Source of the DNA: Vibrio campbellii CAIM 519 = NBRC 15631 = ATCC 25920
Lineage (GTDB): Bacteria > Pseudomonadota > Gammaproteobacteria > Enterobacterales > Vibrionaceae
DNA: 64,000 bases
Direction of reading: 5' to 3'
NCBI RefSeq assembly: GCF_002163755.1
Contig: NZ_CP015864.1
Coordinates: 1,612,001 to 1,676,000, forward strand
Below the pieces are notes generated by a model. The model was given only the letters and a program-made list of their open reading frames with translations, was not told where the DNA came from and ran no database searches. Numbering within the stretch: position 1 is the stretch's first letter; every line of letters starts with the position of its first letter. Of this stretch, positions 60,175 through 64,000 are shown in pieces. The position numbers and the translations under genes were made by a program.

Positions 60175-60975
60175 ATGAGTACTGTGCAAGCAATTAGCGA
60201 TAAGCGCGTTGTAAAGAAAGCAGAAAAATACCTTAAGCGTCATCATGACGAAGTTTATTGGCTGATATGGCGAATAGGCATTGAAACGGGATTACGAATT
60301 ACCGATATCACCAAGCTGAGCTACGACAATATTAATTTTGAATCTGGTGAAGTGACAGTAATTGAGAGTAAAGGGACACTTGCTCGTCAAGCTAGGGCGC
60401 GTCATAAAGTACTGAAAAGCGTCAAAAATGAATTGCTCAACTATTACAAGCGTGACCATGCGAAGCTGTTGTCTGTTTACGTTTGTGATTACCGGAACAT
60501 CGTTGATCTGGTCCCTCGCAGCTGGAAGCACAGTATTGAAGTGAGATTGGAAGAAGCGACAAAGAGTGCACCGGTCAAAAAGCGAGTGGCTTATCTGAGT
60601 TCACGAACCTTGACCGCGCTGAAAAAGCGTCGAAAGTTATGGCAGGGCAAGGACAGCGGCCTGATTTTTTCACGGGCGACATTAGCCAGTAACCGAGCCA
60701 AAAGGCAGCGTGGCGTTATATCAAGACAAGCTTGTTGGCGCGTATTCTCGTGCTTATCTTGCTGCATTGAGGAGTTACGTCAGCACAAAATTGGGTGCCA
60801 TAGCTTGCGTAAAATCTTTGCTCGTCACCTTTATCATTCCAGTGATATGGACATCGGTTTGGTTGCTACCATCATTGGGCATCAATCGGTCTCAACCACA
60901 CTGAGGTACATAGGCATATCCGATGAAGATACCAAGCGGGCACAATTGCGGCTGTTTGACTACTTCTTTGCTTAG
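60175..60975 (+). CDS. Tyrosine recombinase (catalytic domain only, FimB-like size)
   Basis: From ATG 60175 (GGAAGG 7 nt upstream) the protein is 266 aa. All catalytic residues are visible: Arg41 (GLRITDI), Lys66 (ESKG), His209 and Arg212 (CHSLRK), His236 (GHQS) and the nucleophile Tyr245 (LRYIG). The SAM-like core-binding domain of XerC-type enzymes is absent; only about 25 residues precede the catalytic fold, as in FimB and FimE. A Cys-rich insertion with basic residues (about 90-205) is unusual. It lies 400 bp before an XRE regulator and a fimbrial operon. Confidence 0.8.
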   Translation: MSTVQAISDKRVVKKAEKYLKRHHDEVYWLIWRIGIETGLRITDITKLSYDNINFESGEVTVIESKGTLARQARARHKVLKSVKNELLNYYKRDHAKLLSVYVCDYRNIVDLVPRSWKHSIEVRLEEATKSAPVKKRVAYLSSRTLTALKKRRKLWQGKDSGLIFSRATLASNRAKRQRGVISRQACWRVFSCLSCCIEELRQHKIGCHSLRKIFARHLYHSSDMDIGLVATIIGHQSVSTTLRYIGISDEDTKRAQLRLFDYFFA

Positions 60976-61366
60976 CTAATCGCAAAACCATTTACCCACC
61001 TTATATATTGAGGAAGCCAGAGCGACCTCAGGATTTCTAGTGCCTTGCACCTTAAACTCTCATAATTAGGGGGGATTTTTCACGCCCATTTATTGGGTAT
61101 TTCTCTGGCAATCCATTCGTTTTCTATAGAAAACTGATCGCTCTTAGCAAAACGCTTCCGCAATACGGTATTCGTTCTTTACCATTGAATCAAAATGCTT
61201 TTTTGAGTCTTTCCTTTTATTTTTCAGGAAGATGACCTCAACTAACTTGGAGCATATTCTATCTTTCGTGAACTTCAAACGTACAGGGCATGTCCATATT
61301 GCCTAACTTTTGCATGCCTATTTAACTGATTGATTCATAAGTCAATTAAGGCATTTGGAGGTAAAG
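60976..61366. other. Intergenic region between recombinase and XRE genes
   Basis: About 390 bases, with a possible remnant frame at 61144-61278 on the complement strand. No clear terminator follows the recombinase. Inverted repeats like those of the fim switch were not found by eye. Confidence 0.35.
61144..61278 (-). CDS. Possible 44-aa ORF or remnant
   Basis: From a TTG at 61278 the complement strand reads MKFTKDRICSKLVEVIFLKN and continues to HFDSMVKNEYRIAEAFC-stop. The composition is protein-like and basic. There is no good ribosome-binding site, and the frame continues upstream of the TTG to a stop, so it may be a fragment of a lost gene. No family is recognised. Confidence 0.25.
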   Translation of the reverse strand: MKFTKDRICSKLVEVIFLKNKRKDSKKHFDSMVKNEYRIAEAFC

Positions 61367-62101
61367 GTGGAGACGAACTTTTCTCAACACCTTCGAATCA
61401 CACGAAAACGCAGAGGGTGGTCACAGAGAGAGTTAGTTGAACGGCTACGTCATTTCCCTTTCTCCTTGTTTGTCGGTTTGGATGTTAACGCACTATCTCG
61501 CTGGGAGAGCGAGAAGGTACAACCAACGGCAGAGCGTATGGTTCAAATTCTAAGAGTGCTTGAAAACAGTGTAGATGAACTCAAATCATGCTGCTTTCCG
61601 AACAAACCTCAATTGATAAAAAGGTTTGAACGTTTTCGCTATGGAAACTTCGGCTTGGTTCATCTTCCTGAGGGAAATGGAAAGTGGCGGCGTTTGAATG
61701 AAAAGGGCAGTGGGCGTCAGTTTTTAAAGCAACTTTGCGCTATCACCGAATATGAACGGTTTTTAAGTGGCAGAGAGCTCACAGAGCAATGGTCAGTGGC
61801 TGGGTGTGCCTTGGCGTCCATCACCTATCGAGTGGAAGGGGATGCATTCATTCTCATGCATTCAGAGAGCCTTACCTACTCGGCGTTACTCTCTTCAATA
61901 GAGCGCTTAATTGAGCTTTTGTACGCGAGTCGAGCTCGGCTTTTTTTGATGGTGGCACCAGAGAAGAAGGCGCTCAAAAAAGTCAGGGTTCTTCAGTTGC
62001 AAGAGGTGAGTGCAAAAACAGGAGTGTTTTCTGCGGGTGCAGATTTCGTCTTAGGCGAGTTATTAACACTCCGCTCTTGGAACCATTCAAATAACGCTTA
62101 A
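61367..62101 (+). CDS. XRE family regulator upstream of fimbrial genes
   Basis: From GTG 61367 (GGAGG 5 nt upstream) the protein is 244 aa. A Cro/C1 helix-turn-helix occupies about residues 8-65 (LRITRKRRGWSQRELVERL, then ALSRWESEKVQPTAERM). The C-terminal region (about 80-240) is alpha-beta, with no recognised fold, and ends SAGADFVLGELLTLRS. It lies 330 bp before the pilin gene on the same strand, and is the probable regulator of the fimbrial operon. Confidence 0.72.
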   Translation: METNFSQHLRITRKRRGWSQRELVERLRHFPFSLFVGLDVNALSRWESEKVQPTAERMVQILRVLENSVDELKSCCFPNKPQLIKRFERFRYGNFGLVHLPEGNGKWRRLNEKGSGRQFLKQLCAITEYERFLSGRELTEQWSVAGCALASITYRVEGDAFILMHSESLTYSALLSSIERLIELLYASRARLFLMVAPEKKALKKVRVLQLQEVSAKTGVFSAGADFVLGELLTLRSWNHSNNA

Positions 62102-62433
62102 TTTTCACGGATTAGATACTGAGTGATAACTATCTTCGAGTAAACGCTTAATTGGATGAATGAGAAAAGGAATAGATAAATAAATTATAGGCTCATGACA
62201 AGAATACCTTAATTTCTTGATGAAAAGGAGCGATCAGCCTAGGGGGAAATTAATGGTTTAGATTTAAGTATATTTCACGATAAACAAAAACCATCAAGCT
62301 TGTATCTTTATACAAAAATATTGAATTGGAAGTAATATTATTCCATCCGTATATTAATTAAAAACTAAATTGCACATATAGGAAATAATGATTTCTTATT
62401 TGCATTTATTCGCTAAAAAACACGGGATTAAAA
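62102..62433. other. Promoter region of the fimbrial operon
   Basis: About 330 AT-rich bases. TTGTAT-CTT-TATACAA near 62310 is a small palindrome, and ATGGTTT...AAACCAT (62251-62295) forms a wider inverted repeat. Either could be a regulator site or a recombinase-related repeat. No full pair of fim-type inverted repeats was identified. Confidence 0.4.
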
Positions 62434-62967
62434 ATGAAAGCTAAATTCATTCGCTCATCAATCGCAGCAACTTTTCTTTTTGGACTAATGTCTGCAACAC
62501 CTGCTTTGGCAGAAAACACGACTAACGTTTACTTTAAAGGTGAAATCGTAGAATCAGCATGTGGTCTATCTCCAGACAGCATTGACCAGACGATCCAACT
62601 TGGTCAGCAGCCTACACACATCTTTAAGGCGAAAGGTGATCGCTCTACGCCAGTGCCTTTCCAAGTGAAGTTGACTGATTGTGATACGAGTGTGGCAACA
62701 ACAGCGCAATTCACTTTCGCTTCTAACCCAGATACAACCGGTGATCTGTTCAGCGTAGAAGGCGGTGCGACGGGCATTGGTGTGCGTATCCTTCACGATG
62801 GTAACCCAATCAACAACGGTGACGTAGCGGCAAGCAACGTACTGGTCGACGGCACAAACATCGCGTCGTTCTCTGCGGCATATGAAGCGAACGTAGACGT
62901 GACAGCAACGCCTGTAACTGCTGGTGTTGCAGAGTCATGGGCGCTATTACGCGTGACTTACCTATAA
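62434..62967 (+). CDS. Type 1-like fimbrial major subunit (pilin)
   Basis: The 177-aa precursor has a signal peptide ending in PALAEN (about 1-27), an N-terminal donor strand segment (TTNVYFKGEIVES), the conserved disulfide (SACGL and TDCDT) and a C-terminal beta strand with the penultimate Tyr (LLRVTYL), as in chaperone-usher pilins. It would polymerise by donor-strand exchange on the usher. It precedes the usher gene, with a perfect hairpin between. No chaperone gene lies between them. Confidence 0.85.
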   Translation: MKAKFIRSSIAATFLFGLMSATPALAENTTNVYFKGEIVESACGLSPDSIDQTIQLGQQPTHIFKAKGDRSTPVPFQVKLTDCDTSVATTAQFTFASNPDTTGDLFSVEGGATGIGVRILHDGNPINNGDVAASNVLVDGTNIASFSAAYEANVDVTATPVTAGVAESWALLRVTYL

Positions 62968-62978
62968 GCGGTTGCTGA

Positions 62979-63007
62979 GAGAGCTTTGGCATTTTGCCAA
63001 AGCTCTC
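62979..63007 (+). other. Perfect hairpin between pilin and usher genes
   Basis: GAGAGCTTTGGC / GCCAAAGCTCTC, 12-bp perfect stem with an ATTTT loop, starting 11 nt past the pilin stop. It is followed by ATTCTAATAAAA rather than a T-tract, so it is more likely an mRNA stabiliser or partial terminator that keeps pilin mRNA in excess. Confidence 0.65.
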
Positions 63008-63035
63008 ATTCTAATAAAAAACACTGGTTGATAAA

Positions 63036-64000
63036 ATGCGTCGTCATTTACTCGGTTTAATAATTGTACTTTCCTTTCCTTCTTTTTCTTACGCGGCCAG
63101 CTTCAATAATTATTTTATAAGAAGTGAAAATAGTGTCGATTTAAGCAAGTTTTCGAATGCGAACTTTGTGGAAGACGGTAAATATGAGCTAGAGGTTTAT
63201 ATTAATGGAGAGTTCTTAACCAAAGAAAATATTGTTTTTAATAACAATAAGCCCTGCATCTCAGATGCATTAATGGACAGTCTTCCTCTAAGCGAACGAG
63301 GGTATAAAGTCTATAAAGAAAACGCGACATCAGTCGGTAACGCAGTATGCTACCAAGTTGAAGAAGTTGGCTATACCAAGGTGGCATCGGATCTTGGTAA
63401 AGCTCGCTTAGAGATCACCACGCCTCAAGAATACATCGCCAATGAGTACAAATACGGCTTTGTCCCAGATCGTTTGTGGGATGATGGTATTGCCGCGCTC
63501 TATCTGGATTACAACGTTAACTACTTTTCTAGCCAACAAGACGATGAAAACGGTTGGAATGATGATCTATCCACCTATGGCATTGTGGGGCTAAATACTG
63601 GAGTGTTTCGCTTCCGAGCAAACTACCAAGCATCCAACAACTACTCGGGTGACTTTACTTCATTGTATGGCTACGCGCCGATCCGCAGCATTAAATCGAA
63701 ATTGACGTTCGGTAATACCCAGTTTGGTTCGGACGTTTACGACTCGTTCCAAATGACGGGCGCACGTCTGCAAAGCGATGATCAAATGTTGCCATCGAAT
63801 TTGCGTGGCTACTCTCCGGTGGTTTCTGGCACGGTCAACACCAATGCGGTGATCACTATTCGTCAGCAGGGTAATGTGCTTAAAGTGGTTAACGTAAATG
63901 CAGGCCCGTATCTCATAGATGACCTTTCACAAGCCTCTCAAGGTACGTTGGATGTCGAAGTCAAACAGGCTGACGGTTCGATTCAACGCTACCAAGTGAA
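63036..64000 (+). CDS. Outer-membrane fimbrial usher (FimD-like), 3' end outside window
   Basis: The open frame runs 321 codons to the window end. A signal peptide (MRRHLLGLIIVLSFPSFSYA) is followed by the usher N-terminal domain (about 22-160, with VEVYINGEF-like YELEVYING and CYQVEEVGY). The middle has the barrel strand regions (RFRANYQASNNY) and the PVVSGTVNTNAVITIRQQG stretch of the FimD plug and second domain. It assembles and exports pilin subunits at the outer membrane. No chaperone is seen upstream; it may follow outside the window. Confidence 0.85.
   Translation, partial: MRRHLLGLIIVLSFPSFSYAASFNNYFIRSENSVDLSKFSNANFVEDGKYELEVYINGEFLTKENIVFNNNKPCISDALMDSLPLSERGYKVYKENATSVGNAVCYQVEEVGYTKVASDLGKARLEITTPQEYIANEYKYGFVPDRLWDDGIAALYLDYNVNYFSSQQDDENGWNDDLSTYGIVGLNTGVFRFRANYQASNNYSGDFTSLYGYAPIRSIKSKLTFGNTQFGSDVYDSFQMTGARLQSDDQMLPSNLRGYSPVVSGTVNTNAVITIRQQGNVLKVVNVNAGPYLIDDLSQASQGTLDVEVKQADGSIQRYQV

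Noticed and set aside
60003..60197. 64-aa hydrophobic frame before the recombinase
   Set aside because: It overlaps the recombinase start in another frame and lacks a ribosome-binding site.

Overview
The window looks like a stretch of a Vibrio chromosome, most probably the Harveyi clade (V. parahaemolyticus / alginolyticus / campbellii type) and perhaps chromosome II. The basis is gene content read from the proteins: an OmpV-like porin, DUF2999 and DUF3297 proteins, a VC0807-type membrane protein, a PKD + CBM5/12 secreted chitinase-like enzyme, a CZB chemoreceptor and a dCache chemoreceptor. Base composition is moderate (mid-40s % GC by eye). No rRNA, tRNA, IS element, CRISPR array or replication origin was recognised.

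Layout. 1-16 kb: mixed small operons. They include a partial acetyltransferase, an Lrp-type regulator, a DUF445 protein, an MsbA-like ABC exporter, a CtlX-type deiminase-superfamily enzyme, a divergent LysR/aldo-keto reductase pair, a DEAD-box helicase, an OmpV-like porin, a methyltransferase, an ElaA-type acetyltransferase, a YiiM-type MOSC protein and an AraC regulator. Three tiny zinc-ribbon proteins occur here, one of 38 aa with a near-consensus CRP site upstream. 16-25 kb: a lipoprotein with three near-identical Ig-like repeats, an Lrp/LysE exporter pair, an AraC-GyrI regulator, a quinone-reductase-like enzyme, a soluble CZB chemoreceptor and a small beta-barrel. 25-31 kb: a complete L-threonate/D-erythronate operon (DeoR regulator, ltnD, otnK, otnC, otnI, GntP permease) with a phased TGTGA operator array. 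31.8-33 kb: three tandem 308-bp palindrome-rich repeats plus a decayed fourth.

33-37 kb: peroxide defence, with ahpC-ahpF behind a four-tetrad OxyR site and a divergent ohrR/ohr pair. 37-48 kb: a YdcF-type protein, a sphingomyelinase C, a MATE pump, an AraC regulator, an AttEFGH-like ABC/lipocalin cluster and a cysteine hydrolase. 48-56 kb: a decayed LysR gene with an overlapping candidate sRNA, the 1039-aa chitinase-like enzyme, an unusual protein made of six Cys-rich repeats, and a chemoreceptor. 56-59.7 kb: a PqqL-like M16 protease lipoprotein beside a 2Fe-2S ferredoxin frame with a damaged start, and a Spy/CpxP-like protein. 59.8-64 kb: an accessory fimbrial locus (catalytic-domain-only tyrosine recombinase, XRE regulator, major pilin, 3'-truncated usher) among gene scraps.

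How they work together. Peroxide detoxification (AhpC/F, Ohr) is controlled by OxyR and OhrR. The tetronate genes form one catabolic route ending in dihydroxyacetone phosphate. The AttEFGH-like genes form an overlapping transport/lipoprotein unit. The fimbrial genes may form a recombinase-regulated surface structure. The least explained items are the six-repeat CC-x-HM protein, the 308-bp repeat array and the fimbria-linked recombinase.
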